Assembly: GCA_027600665.1 (NCBI GenBank)
Contig: JADGJL010000283.1
Location: 1 to 26,989, forward strand
Direction of reading: 5' to 3'
Source of the DNA: Irineochytrium annulatum
Lineage: Eukaryota > Chytridiomycota > Chytridiomycetes > Chytridiales > Chytridiaceae
DNA: 26,989 bases
Positions 1 to 9,777 of this stretch are shown here, piece by piece. Within the stretch, counting starts at the first letter, position 1; each line of letters starts with the position of its first letter. The notes under the pieces were generated by a model. The model worked only from the letters and a program-made list of their open reading frames with translations, searched no databases and was not told where the DNA came from. The translations under genes and the position numbers were made by a program.

Positions 1-2494
1 CCGCCTCCCCCACCGCCGCCACTCCCGTTGTGCGCGTTAGCCCGCCTCGGCTCACACTCGATCGACATGTTGAACAGCGTCGCGTCATCGACGGACGACA
101 CGCGCCCGACGGCGTACAACCTATTTACCAGCTCCTCGCACGACGCGTCGACCTCGTGTGGATGCGATAAAGCATTTTCAACGGAGGCCAAGAATCTCCC
201 GCACCCGTCTTGCCGCTTCCGGAAGTCCATCACGACACGCGCCATCATCCTGCACCGCTCGAAGTTGATCAGCTGCGTCGTTGAGAGCGTCGCGCGGCGG
301 TGTGGCCTCTTAGAGACGCCAGCGGCGGCGTCCCCGCCTCCCAAAGCAGCGCCACCGATCGAGCGGAGCGTCAAGGTAGCAGAGCTCGAGATGTGGGAGA
401 GGGTTGAGGAAAGTGATGATAACGACGAGATGGAGGCCCGAGACGAACGTACGGACGAGCGGAGGTTGGAGGCACTCGTTTTGGCGGCAAGGCAGGCGGC
501 AGACACGGTTGGGGTCGGTAGTGTTGCGGGGTTTCCGTCGGCAACGAAGGTCAGATCTTGAAGGTATAGGCCAAGGTACGGGATGCACGTTGTGACTCCG
601 GAGGCACCGACAGCCTTTCTCAGGTTTTTGTAGTTATACCGAGGTGAGATCAGGTCGCAGAGTTCATCATAGGCAGACCGAGTCTTCCGGCTCAAATCTT
701 TCCACGTCAGCTTGAGTCTGCAAGGACATCAGCAAAACGTGAAGTCGCGTTAGATACCAACCTTGAAACCCCAGCACTTTGCAACGCCGACAAGATCGCA
801 ACCGTGACATCAAGATTTAGCGCCGAAGGTATTTTATCTGTCTCACTGGGAGATCTGGCACAGATCTGGGCCAACCGAATAAAGTTTTTCAAAACTTTTA
901 CTCGCTCGCGCAACGATTTCGTCGACAAGATGGAAAGCGTCACCAACCGAGAGAACCCATTGAAGGAGTTTATCTTGCGCGTGATGTTCGGCGCCAGAGT
1001 GGTCCCAAAAGACTTCCCCCATGCCAGCGATAACAGCTCGTCCCGGCGGATAGCGACCGTGAGCTTGGCCTCAATTATGTCGATGTAAAAGGCGACGGAT
1101 TTCTTATCAGACCAGATAAATTTCGACACCAGGCTGGCTAGTTCGTCCGGAAGGATGAATGTAGACTCTTCAGATGTAACAGAAATTAGAGGCAGCTCGA
1201 CGGGGCGCTTCAGTTCACGCTGCCTAGCCAGAAGAGAGATAATCCCGCCGGCCGACTCCAGTTTGTCACGCTTCACCACATCTTGAAGGAAACTGAGGAA
1301 CGAGCTCGAAAGTTCATCATTTTCGAAGTCTTCCGAAGCCTCAAGCACCCAAGCACGGCAGATGGTCAGGACCTACGAGTCACCACAGTTAGCGACTAGT
1401 CTCCGTCAAGGCATTTACTTTTTCCCTGTAGTCTTCATTTGTTTCCCAGTGGGGCTCCAGGAAACGTTTGACCAGCAACGCGAAAAAAAATTTTGCGGAG
1501 GTAAATGTCGGATAGGAGAGAATGAAGGAAAGTACATAGTCCGCATCTAGAAAACATAAGCTACAGTAGAACAAGCGAATAACTTACCGTTGACATCGGG
1601 TCCAGTCAATCTCTCCACTAACTTCACCAGCGTTCCCGCTTTTGTCCTCGACGCCCCACCGACAACGTCTTCGATTATGTGGTCGCGCGACCGCGAAGTC
1701 GATGTTCTTCGCATTGGATATCCGACAGACTCAACCGGCCCATTTGCTTCAGCGTCCGTCGCTATGTCACCCAAGACGGGAATAACGTCTTCCATCGAAA
1801 CAACCGGGATGTCTAGCTTGTATTGCTGGCCTTCGTCGCCGTGTGCTTCACCGTTGGCATTTTCCACCCACCGGCTACGTTCGAATTCCACGCTTACGCT
1901 CCGTTCAGCGGGTTCCACCGCCATCTTCGGAAACGACGGCGCCAGGTCATCTTCAACATCCACACCAGCACCAGTCGCATCGTCCGCCAGACACATGTCC
2001 TCCTCGAGATTGCCATCCGTCACCCGCACATCCGCCATCTTCTCTCTCTCCGCCTCGTGGTGGTCGTGACCCTCCATTTCCATCATCAACCCGTCCATAT
2101 CGAGCCTGGGAAGTTGCTCCTCAATCGCGTCAGCCTCGTCTGCCGCATGCTCATCCCCACCATGGTCCTCCGTCGTCGCCTCATCGTCAGTCGTCGTTGT
2201 GGCAGTGTTCGCGCCGCTGGACGTGCCCACGTCGTCCTCCGACTTCCCACGCGACGACAGAGAGGATGCGGTCGCGATGGATGTTGCCGGGGACGTCGGC
2301 GACAGCTTGCCGGGGTCGACGACGGCGTTCTGGGAGACGAAGGGCACCCCTAAGGCCGAGGGCAGGCGCAGGGGCTCGTCGGAGAGGACCAGGTTGTCCT
2401 CCATGTCGGGCTCGTCGAACAGCGCTTCGTCAACGAAGTGGTACGCCGTCCGCCACGAGGGGGACATGTGGGTATAGGACATGTTCGCGCCCAT
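1..2494 (-). CDS. RasGEF-domain guanine nucleotide exchange factor (3' partial)
   Basis: A Cdc25-type exchange factor that would load GTP onto a Ras-family GTPase. Exons read on the minus strand: 2494-1588, 1546-1419, 1372-762 and 717-1; the frame is still open at base 1, so the C-terminus lies outside the window. Introns are 41, 46 and 44 nt with GT/AG ends, and all joins keep phase. The first ~280 residues are acidic, Ser/Thr-rich and probably disordered. A RasGEF_N module follows, with YVLSFILSYPTF and RAWVLEASEDF. The catalytic domain shows LSILSTKSLRERVKVLKNFI, then VSRLKLTWKDL across the last intron, and the hallmark IPYLGLYLQDLTF late in the domain. The tail turns Gly-rich at the window edge. 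The start is the first ATG in frame (MGANMSYTH). The target GTPase cannot be told from sequence. Confidence 0.88.
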
Positions 2495-3051
2495 CGCTGC
2501 GAATCGCGTCTGTCGCCCCCGCCCCAATAGAGAACACCAGTGCTGGGTAAACAGGGGCAGTGGATGAATCTGTCTTTATCTCCCATCCGGGCCTCTCACG
2601 TTAGGGTGGGGCGCGACGCCGCACGCATGACCTTGCTTACGATGATGCCGATAATAGCCTTCCATTATGACCTTTATCGATATGTGTATGTTGTATTCTT
2701 TCTCCTATGAAGCAATCGCGTTAAAGAGCCGATCATAGTTCTTCCCTCCATATTCTTTTCGTTAGAATGGGCCGCGTAAATGCACATTGCGCTTCGTATA
2801 GGAGGGCGACGCCTGAAGTTAAGGTTCAAAACGTGAGAAAAAGCCAAGGTTAACGAGAAAATGTGTTTGCGTCGAGATCTTCTTTTATTTCAATCCAGGC
2901 TCGCGGGGATGACGAGCTTTCTCCCATCCATCTACCACGGACAAGAAAGAAACAGAAACAAAAAAATAACGGTGGCTTCCAGCCACCCATCCCCACTCCC
3001 AACTCGCAACCCCCCGATCCACAAACCACCCGCCCATCGCTCTATCGAGAT
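2495..3051. other. Intergenic, no gene seen
   Basis: About 560 bp between the RasGEF start and the uL13 stop, both on the minus strand. It should hold the RasGEF promoter and the uL13 3' UTR. Only short, low-complexity frames are present. Confidence 0.6.
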
Positions 3052-4031
3052 TTAGTAACCGAGAGCAGCCAGCTTGGCGGCGACGGGCGCCACCTCCTTC
3101 TGAGCCTGCGACAGGGCCTTGACGCGGAGGCGGGCGATGGCCTTCTTCCTCTCGTAGAAGACCTTCCCCTTCGCCTTCCTTTTCTCCTCGAGCTTCTCGA
3201 CGACGCCCTGGTACTTCCAGCCCATCTCGGCCGAAATGCGCTTGACGGTACAGTACTTGCGGCCTGGGCGGAGGCGGAGGACGCGGAGCGCGGCGGGGAC
3301 GACCATGCGCTTCTGACGGTCGTACGGGGGGGGAACACCCTCGAAGACCTTCAGACGCTCAAGGGCGGCGGCGCCCCGCGGCGTCTTGTGTGGGATCATG
3401 CCCCGGATGACGCGGTAGAAGAATCGCGAGGGGGCACGGAAGTGGAACGGGCCGCGCGCGGGGTTGATGACACAGCGCTTACGGAGGTAGTTCATGTACT
3501 TCACTGTTCACAATTGTCAGAGCAAAGCTCAGCAAAGCAAATACAACGGAAGCAGAATACGAACGCTTGTTCCTGTAGAACGAGCCAGTAACATTAAGCT
3601 CCTCGCAGCGGACCAGAGTGACCTTTTGGCCGCTCAGGAGCTGCTTCGCGATGATCGAGGAAAGACGACCAAGGAGGTGGCCCTTCGCGTCAATAACAAC
3701 CTCCTGCAGACGGGAGAAAACAGAGGGTCAGCGGTCGTGGCGTAGGGAAACAGCGTATCATCCCAGATGCCCACAGGGTCGCCGTTCCCTCCCAAATTCC
3801 GGCCTCGTCCAGACTCCACGCCGTGCGCGGCGAGAGCCGCACGCCCAACAGCCTCCCCATCACGTCAGAGCCGCGGTCCGCTCATGGAGCCTGCCAGACC
3901 ATCCAGAATTTTAAGCTGCCGCGATCCTTGATTCCACCGACTGGACCGAGCAAGCCCTTCCCTCCAGCAGCATCCGCAGGTCCTCATTGCCATCCAGGCC
4001 TCGCGCGGGGACGGACCTTCTCGAACGTCAT
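3052..4031 (-). CDS. RPL16: 60S ribosomal protein uL13 (L13a/L16)
   Basis: Large-subunit ribosomal protein of the cytosolic ribosome. Exons on the minus strand: 4031-4017 (MTFEK, 15 nt), 3703-3565 and 3503-3052, giving 201 residues, close to the usual ~200. Family signatures are [20 protein letters not shown] in exon 2, then [30 protein letters not shown] and [19 protein letters not shown]. Intron 2 is 61 nt. Intron 1 is 313 nt, far above the local norm, and begins with a weak GTCCGT donor; it contains a block also found in the long Snf7 intron. A tiny first coding exon followed by a long intron is common in fungal ribosomal protein genes. Confidence 0.96.
3755..3849. repeat. Sequence block in uL13 intron 1, shared with Snf7 intron 1
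   Basis: Three short matches occur in the same order and orientation as at 5326-5412. On the + strand they are GTATCATCCC (3755-3764), GTCCAGACTCCACGC (3807-3821, 13 of 15 identical) and CGCCCAAC (3842-3849). The spacing between the last two is exactly 20 nt in both introns. Between the first two there is an 8-nt length difference. Confidence 0.4.
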
Positions 4032-4478
4032 GCTGGCGAGCTGATTAGCAGAAAAAGGGTTTGAGCAATAAGGAAGCCGCGCTCCTGACAATTCCCCGTG
4101 GCGCAGTACCTATCCTCAATACAAGTGCAGTCGATATAGCGACGACAAAGAAACAATGCATACCGCAGGAAAGGCGTGGGGAGTGTAAACCGTCGCTTCC
4201 GCGTCACTCACGAAGAAACTGTCGCTATCACGTGCAGGTTTACGCGATCTTACGACTTCGTTCCTCGTCGTTGGTTGAAAGTGTACGATTGTCCACATAG
4301 CTTATTTTGATGTTACTGCTCGTTGTTCTTTGATTCTCGATGATATTGATCAAATAATATTAATTTGGACAACATTATTACTACGCTAGTACACACACAC
4401 CCCACCCTTCGGCTGAACATGGACATGGAACCCCGCCGGCGCGGCCCAAACTAAACGCATGACCCCAGCCCCATTAGC
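4032..4478. other. Intergenic, no gene seen
   Basis: Between the uL13 start and the Snf7 stop, both on the minus strand. It has an AT-rich core around 4340-4385 and a short CA tract near 4390. It presumably holds the uL13 promoter and the Snf7 3' UTR. Confidence 0.6.
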
Positions 4479-5634
4479 TTAGAACGCCATGCTCGCTTTT
4501 AGCTCCGCCAACTCCGCATCCTCCTCGTCCACCACCTGCTTCACCGGCCGAGGTGGTTGCGCCACCGCTATCACAACAAATTACAATAAGCAATGATTCG
4601 TAGGGTGGGGCAGATACGAAAGTGTAGCTCAAGGTAAATCTTACCTGGGACCGCTTGTGTTGGGACCTCCGGTGCACCAACAAGACCCGTGTCCAGCATC
4701 TGCGCGTCCAGCTCCTGCTGCTCGAGAAGCTCGAGCTCCTCGTTCAGCTCGTCCTCGTCGAACTCCACCCCGAAGTTAACCGGCTGAGCGATCGCCTCCG
4801 ACACCTCGTTCGCAAGGTCCATCTGCTCCCGGATTTCGTCCATGGTCGCGTCCACCTTGTTGATATCACTACGGCGCAGGCACGAAAAAAAATGTCAATA
4901 TGTCCCCCTCATTACGTCGCAGGGAGCCCGAACAGGCAATCACTCACAGCTCTCCGTGGATGGCCTTCATCGCTGACGCTCCCGCCTTCATCGCGTTCAT
5001 CGTTTCGAGGTTGATATTCGCGCCCTCGATCGCCATCATCTGCTGCTCCAGCGTCATCCGTGACCCCATAATCTTCTCCACTTGGCCCTCATACGCCTTT
5101 TTCCGCTTCAGCGCCATCAATGCCGCTGTGCCATTCAAGGGAAGAAGCCAACGAGGAAGAAATGAGGGAGGACAGGTGAGTGTCAGAACCACAATGCGGC
5201 CATCAGGGCAAGCGGCGACCCATGGACCGCGCAACCCGTCCCTATGACAGCAACCTCCGACCCCATGACAGCAGCTTCATCCAAGAATGCGGAAGGTGTC
5301 CCGGCCGTGCGGCGTGATTGGGACGGTATCATCCCTGTGGCACTCCTCCATGCCAGCTGCGCGAAGGCGGTCCAACCTCCACGCGATCCCCCCTCCCGAA
5401 CTGCCGCCCAACGTCCTCTTTAACAGTCCCAATGGGCCCCCGGACTCCCAAAGGTGGAAGGGAATAAGCACCTCGCTTGTTCTTTGAAGCATTGGCCTTG
5501 GCCAGCTTCAGCTCTGCGTCGATCTTGGTCCCAAGGTACTTCTCCCGCTTCTCGAGCATCTCGAGGGACTCCCGGATCTTGACGATGGCATCCTTGGGCG
5601 TCGTCTTGGCTTTCGCCTTGCCGAAGAGGTGCAT
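4479..5634 (-). CDS. SNF7: ESCRT-III core subunit Snf7/Vps32 (CHMP4)
   Basis: Polymerises on endosomal membranes to drive budding of intralumenal vesicles and membrane scission. Exons on the minus strand: 5634-5472, 5125-4948, 4868-4645 and 4567-4479, giving 217 residues; all three joins preserve phase. It opens with [20 protein letters not shown], followed by the basic helical hairpin ([33 protein letters not shown]). Next comes [20 protein letters not shown], then [20 protein letters not shown], the usual Snf7 helix 4 region. The C-terminus is acidic ([20 protein letters not shown]) and ends [12 protein letters not shown], as expected for the tail that binds Vps4 and Bro1 partners. Intron 1 is 346 nt, the longest in the window. 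Confidence 0.95.
5326..5412. repeat. Sequence block in Snf7 intron 1, shared with uL13 intron 1
   Basis: Counterpart of 3755-3849. On the + strand: GTATCATCCC (5326-5335), GTCCAACCTCCACGC (5370-5384) and CGCCCAAC (5405-5412). The same intron also has a short direct repeat, ATGACAGCA, near 5240-5275. Confidence 0.4.
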
Positions 5635-5777
5635 GGTCCAAAAGCCTGCCCTCCCGAACGATGATTTTGGGATTTGGATTCTCAATCAAAGGCGCATACG
5701 TGGAGAATTTACTTTCAATCATTGTTTTACGTTTTCGGGTTGCATAGTCACTCGTGGAAAGTTCTCAGCTACAGTCT

Positions 5778-7116
5778 TTACGCGTCCGGTTTCTCCGGGA
5801 TAACTGGTGAGAAAGTTTAAACAGCGGACCTGATATGAGCAACGAACCTTTCTTTAAAAAGGCCAGCACATCCTGCACCTCCGGCTGGCACGCCGAATGA
5901 CCCATGTTCTTGTACGTCTTGAAGACGACGTCCCGACCCAACTCCTTTAGCTTCGCGGCAGACATTTGTCCCCACTGGTACTCGACCACCTCGTCCGAGT
6001 CACCGTGGCCCATGAAGTACGGCGTCCCTGTAAACCATACCAGGTAAACCAAAAATTTCGGGATACAAAATGCTAGTGCAAACCACATACATTGATTCAC
6101 GTCTTTCGCAAGCTAACGTTCGAGGCAAAGGTAAAGTTGAATGTCAGATAATGTAAATTTACCTTATCCACATCATGGTTCAACGGCAAGTATCCACTCA
6201 GCCCAATAATGCCTCCAAGCTTATGCGCCGTCACAAGACTTGTCAGTAGCGACATCGCGGCCCCCTGCGAAAACCCTCCAAGAACGATGCGCTTCGACGG
6301 GATGCCAGCATCGACCTCGTTCTTAATCAAGGTGTTGACTGCAACAACCGCGCGATTCGTAACGATCGTCAATAAAGGCAGCTGCGAGGTACGAGCAGGT
6401 ATTGATTACTCACTGGTGTCAACCGTCTTCATCATCCCGGCCTCATCCTCAAACCCCCGGTCGTGCCTGCTCAACGACTTGATGTCGTACCTGGGCATAT
6501 CAACACTCAGTCCTCCACAGGCGTATTGCATTAAACGGAACAGCCAAAAAATGTATACCATCCTGGCATTGAGAAGCCGTTGTTGATGGAGATTGGTATC
6601 GACGGCGCATGCGGCAGTATAAACTTCGCGTGCGGCAGCTTCTCTGACAGCTCGGTAGCGACCGGGCTCCATCCTGCCAAACCACGTCAGCTTTCCAACC
6701 CTAAGGATACAGAACGACATTTGCTCACCGTGGCCTGTGTCTCCAAGACCATGCAAGAACAGGACGGTCGCGGTGTGCTTCCCTGTCGCGTTGATCACGA
6801 CGGACCGAAGCGGATTCGAGGCCATGAACGCCAGCGGGTGCGATCGCAGCTGGTCCGAGAGGAGGATGCGCGCGATGTTCGGATCGGGCTCGACGGGTGG
6901 CGGTAGCTCAGTCGACGCGAGGGCGGTCGAGGGGGATGAGATCGAGGAAGTAGGGGAGATGGGCTTTGCGGTAAATTGACGGATGGCCAGTTGGATTGCG
7001 ATGAATAGGTAAAGGGGAGCCAGCGCGACAAAGAACAGGCAGCGACTACGACTGGCCGTGTAGAACGGCCTCTGGGGACGGTCTTCCGAGGCCATCGGTG
7101 GCCGCCCATTTGCCAT
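5778..7116 (-). CDS. Acyl-protein thioesterase/carboxylesterase with N-terminal membrane anchor
   Basis: Alpha/beta hydrolase of the acyl-protein thioesterase (APT1/LYPLA) family, which removes palmitate from protein cysteines or hydrolyses small esters. Exons on the minus strand: 7116-6729, 6673-6559, 6490-6414, 6338-6163, 6112-6091 (22 nt), 6027-5848 and 5803-5778; all phases agree, giving 327 residues. The core begins with [14 protein letters not shown], followed by [20 protein letters not shown]. The nucleophile motif is GGFSQGAAM (Ser near residue 218), the acid lies in [10 protein letters not shown], and the catalytic His in [10 protein letters not shown]. The extra ~100 N-terminal residues include a hydrophobic stretch at about 26-48 ([18 protein letters not shown]), preceded by basic residues. 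This predicts a membrane-tethered enzyme, unlike the usual soluble ~230-residue forms. Confidence 0.92.
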
Positions 7117-7192
7117 TTTGTTATTCTCCCCAGAGATCGCCGCCGAGGCGGAAGAGATGGGCGAGGTGAAATGTATTGCAGCCCAGCTCCAG

Positions 7193-7681
7193 CTACTCCA
7201 GATTGTACAGCCAGGCCGACAGGAGGACCATCCCCTGCCGCCGATCGTCCATCATGAACGCCGACTTCCAGATCGCCCGGCGGAGCAGAATGTCCGCTTC
7301 GTACGTCTCCAACATCTCGTCGCCCTTTTTCAGTCGCGTCCGCATCTGCGCCACTAGCGCCTCCTGGAGGGATAAATCGTGGTGTGAGGGTGTTTGTGCA
7401 GGTCGCGAAGGCTGACGTAACTACCATCGCATCCAAGATCTCGGCCATCTCCCGCCGGCACTTGAAGGTCACCATGTCCAAGCTGGGCGCGTTCTCCTCG
7501 CCATCGACAAGGTCCGTGAGCCGCCTCTCGTAGTGGACGGGCGGTTGTGTTTGGATGTCATTGATAAACAGCTGTGCTACATCGAAGCCTTGCTGCATCA
7601 GGACGTTGTATCGCTGCTCTATCGCGTTCTAGCGGGTTCTCGATCAGATATAGTTGGTTGGCGAACGCCGGAACTTACCAT
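7193..7681 (-). CDS. Small helical protein of unknown function
   Basis: I do not recognise this 125-residue protein. Exons on the minus strand: 7681-7679 (only the ATG), 7628-7425 and 7363-7193. Introns are 50 nt (donor GTAAGT) and 61 nt; the joins keep phase. A TGA stop sits directly upstream in frame, so this ATG is the only start that opens the exon 2 frame. The second exon begins NAIEQRYNVLMQQGFDVAQL and the third EALVAQMRTRLKKGDEMLET. It looks fully alpha-helical and probably coiled coil, with no Cys pairs, signal peptide or membrane segment. It sits in a tight minus-strand run, about 100 bp from the CSN1 stop and 76 bp from the thioesterase start. A small subunit of a larger complex is conceivable, but nothing in the sequence proves it. 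Confidence 0.6.
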
Positions 7682-7781
7682 TCATTCGCGTAATCAAGCA
7701 ACTTCGGAACGGTTTTTGCTCTGTTTTATTTCTGCGAGTTTGTGCTTTGGAGTACCCGGTATAGAGAAGCGAGAATTACGA

Positions 7782-9551
7782 CTACTGCAACACCATGCCC
7801 CCGCCCTGTTGCTCCCGCTCCGGTTGGACAACCATATCCTGCCTCGACAAGCTGATTCTCAGCAGTAGGAATTTCGACTGCTTCTGGTACTCGGACCCCA
7901 TTGTCAACGACGACCCAAACACCTGACTTCTTTTATCGGACTGCTTGCTTCTCAAAACCTACAAATCTTAAACGAAGTTGCGACATTCCCCACACTCGAA
8001 CCTTGTTATGACTATCAATCCGGGCCTGAATGTGATTCCCGATGATGAGCTGGGCCAGCTCAGGCTCCAGCTCCGCCACCGTCGTGTTGAAAGCCGCAGC
8101 CATCTTCTTAATGTCTACCGAAATGAAAGGTCCAAAGTATTGAATGAGGGCCCTCTGTCGAATATCCTTGCAAATCTGATCGACATGAACGTGCAGGTAC
8201 ATATCCAAGAGCAAATCGTTCTGCACCGAAATTGATCAGCACGGAGACTAGTATCATTCCCTACCTTCATCTTGTGCAGAAGGTCCAAACAGGCCCCATA
8301 TTTACAGTTGTAGAAGCTGTAGAGAAGCTCGCGGATCTGAGGCTCCACCTCAAGGTACTGCTTGAAATCGGCGTTGTCGAAAACCTTCGACTTCAATTCC
8401 CCGCGCTCAAAGGACGCCAGCGCGCACAGCCCGCCGTAAATCGCAATGTCATTCGCCGAAATAACCTTCGCAATGTATGAGACGAATTTAGCCTACAATG
8501 GGCAATCCTCACCTCCGAAAAGTTGTTCCCCACTTCGAAAGTCGTCTCAATGAAATTCCGCGCCGCAAGCTTGTACTTCCCCTGCTCTAAGTTAACCAGG
8601 CCCGAGCAGCACTTCAGCTTCCCCGTGATCATGTTCTTGTCCGGAAGATCGGCGGTCGACTCCGCCTTCGCCACATAGCTTTGAACGTGGGCGAAGTTCC
8701 CAATCTCCAAACTGGTCTATGCCAAAATCAGCACCTTGCGTGCATTCCGCTGCGTATACTGACCCTGATGACGTTCATGCACATGTCCACAATATGCTTC
8801 GAGGTGGCGCAATAGTCCCGCGTCCGAGAGTACGACTTCAACGCGTTCTGAAGCTCTCCAATCGACGAATAGTGGGCCCCAAGGTCCAAAAACCCCATCT
8901 AAGCCGACAATAACACTCGTAAGGCAACCACATAGCCAAAATCCCTCACCCTAATTGACTCCTTGATTGAGTTATTCTTATACCCCTTCAGCTCATTCTC
9001 CAGCTTCTCCGTCTTCTTCCTCGCGTTCATCTGCGTCACCTCCACCCAGCTCGAGTCCAGCGGCAGCGGCTGCTGCCCCCTCGATGCCAGCGCGTCGTTC
9101 AGCTTGTTGCAGAGTTGGCTGTACTTGACGTGGTTCATGCCCTTGCTCTTCACGTCCTCGATCGCCGTCCGGAGCGCGTCGACCGTAAGGCTGGGGCAGA
9201 CATCCGCGATGAATTCCAGTCGCTTGACCTTGGTATTCCCTGAGGAGAGACTGAAGAGTAAGAAGGCGTGCAAAGGTGGAATGCATCAACGACATATTGT
9301 ACCAGAGTAGTTGGATATGTAGGTTTCGAGGTCAAGAGAGACCTCTCCAATGAGCGTCCGCGACGTCCGCTTCTTCTTTGGGGCGACCTGGCGAACTCAA
9401 CAATCAGCGACGGCCGTTGCCGTATGGGCCGCGATTTTCGAGCAGGAATGATCTCTGGCCGCATGCACATGCAGGAACGCAGCCTTACCACTTCGCCCTG
9501 AATCGCCTCTGCGGGCGGAGGCGCCGGGCTGTCGAGCATCTCTATCTCCAT
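7782..9551 (-). CDS. CSN1: COP9 signalosome complex subunit 1
   Basis: PCI-domain scaffold subunit of the COP9 signalosome, which removes Nedd8 from cullins and so controls cullin-RING ubiquitin ligases. Eight exons on the minus strand: 9551-9489, 9387-9303, 9239-8950, 8898-8764, 8716-8513, 8465-8265, 8220-8002 and 7958-7782. The joins are in phase and give 457 residues, close to the animal protein. Recognisable stretches are [88 protein letters not shown] and [20 protein letters not shown]. The last two are the PCI winged-helix region with the family's typical wording. The C-terminal tail is Gln-rich and ends GGGMVLQ. The 26S subunit Rpn7 is the nearest paralogue, but these motifs are CSN1-like. 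Confidence 0.95.
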
Positions 9552-9777
9552 GCCCGTTGATGCAAATGTTGAACTTCGTGATTGACAACGGGTACATCAA
9601 GCAAACTACTATCGCTACCGCCGTGTTGCAATCGTTAGCATAGAGCTTCCTCATAATAGTAAGTAAAATGTGCTAAGCTACAATTTGGACTGGAGATTAC
9701 AATGAAAGCACTGCTCGATCCCGGGCAAAACTCAACCCGCACCTCCACGAATGAAACGAAATCGCTAACGCTTTGCA

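Noticed and set aside
1590..2550. Long + strand frames opposite the RasGEF first exon
   Set aside because: They mirror the low-complexity, GC-rich N-terminal coding exon and give Arg/Pro/Ser-rich shadows.
3704..4016. A C/D-box snoRNA inside uL13 intron 1
   Set aside because: Partial C-like (GTGATGG) and D-like (CTGA) boxes exist on the minus strand, but the spacing is wrong and no terminal stem is evident.
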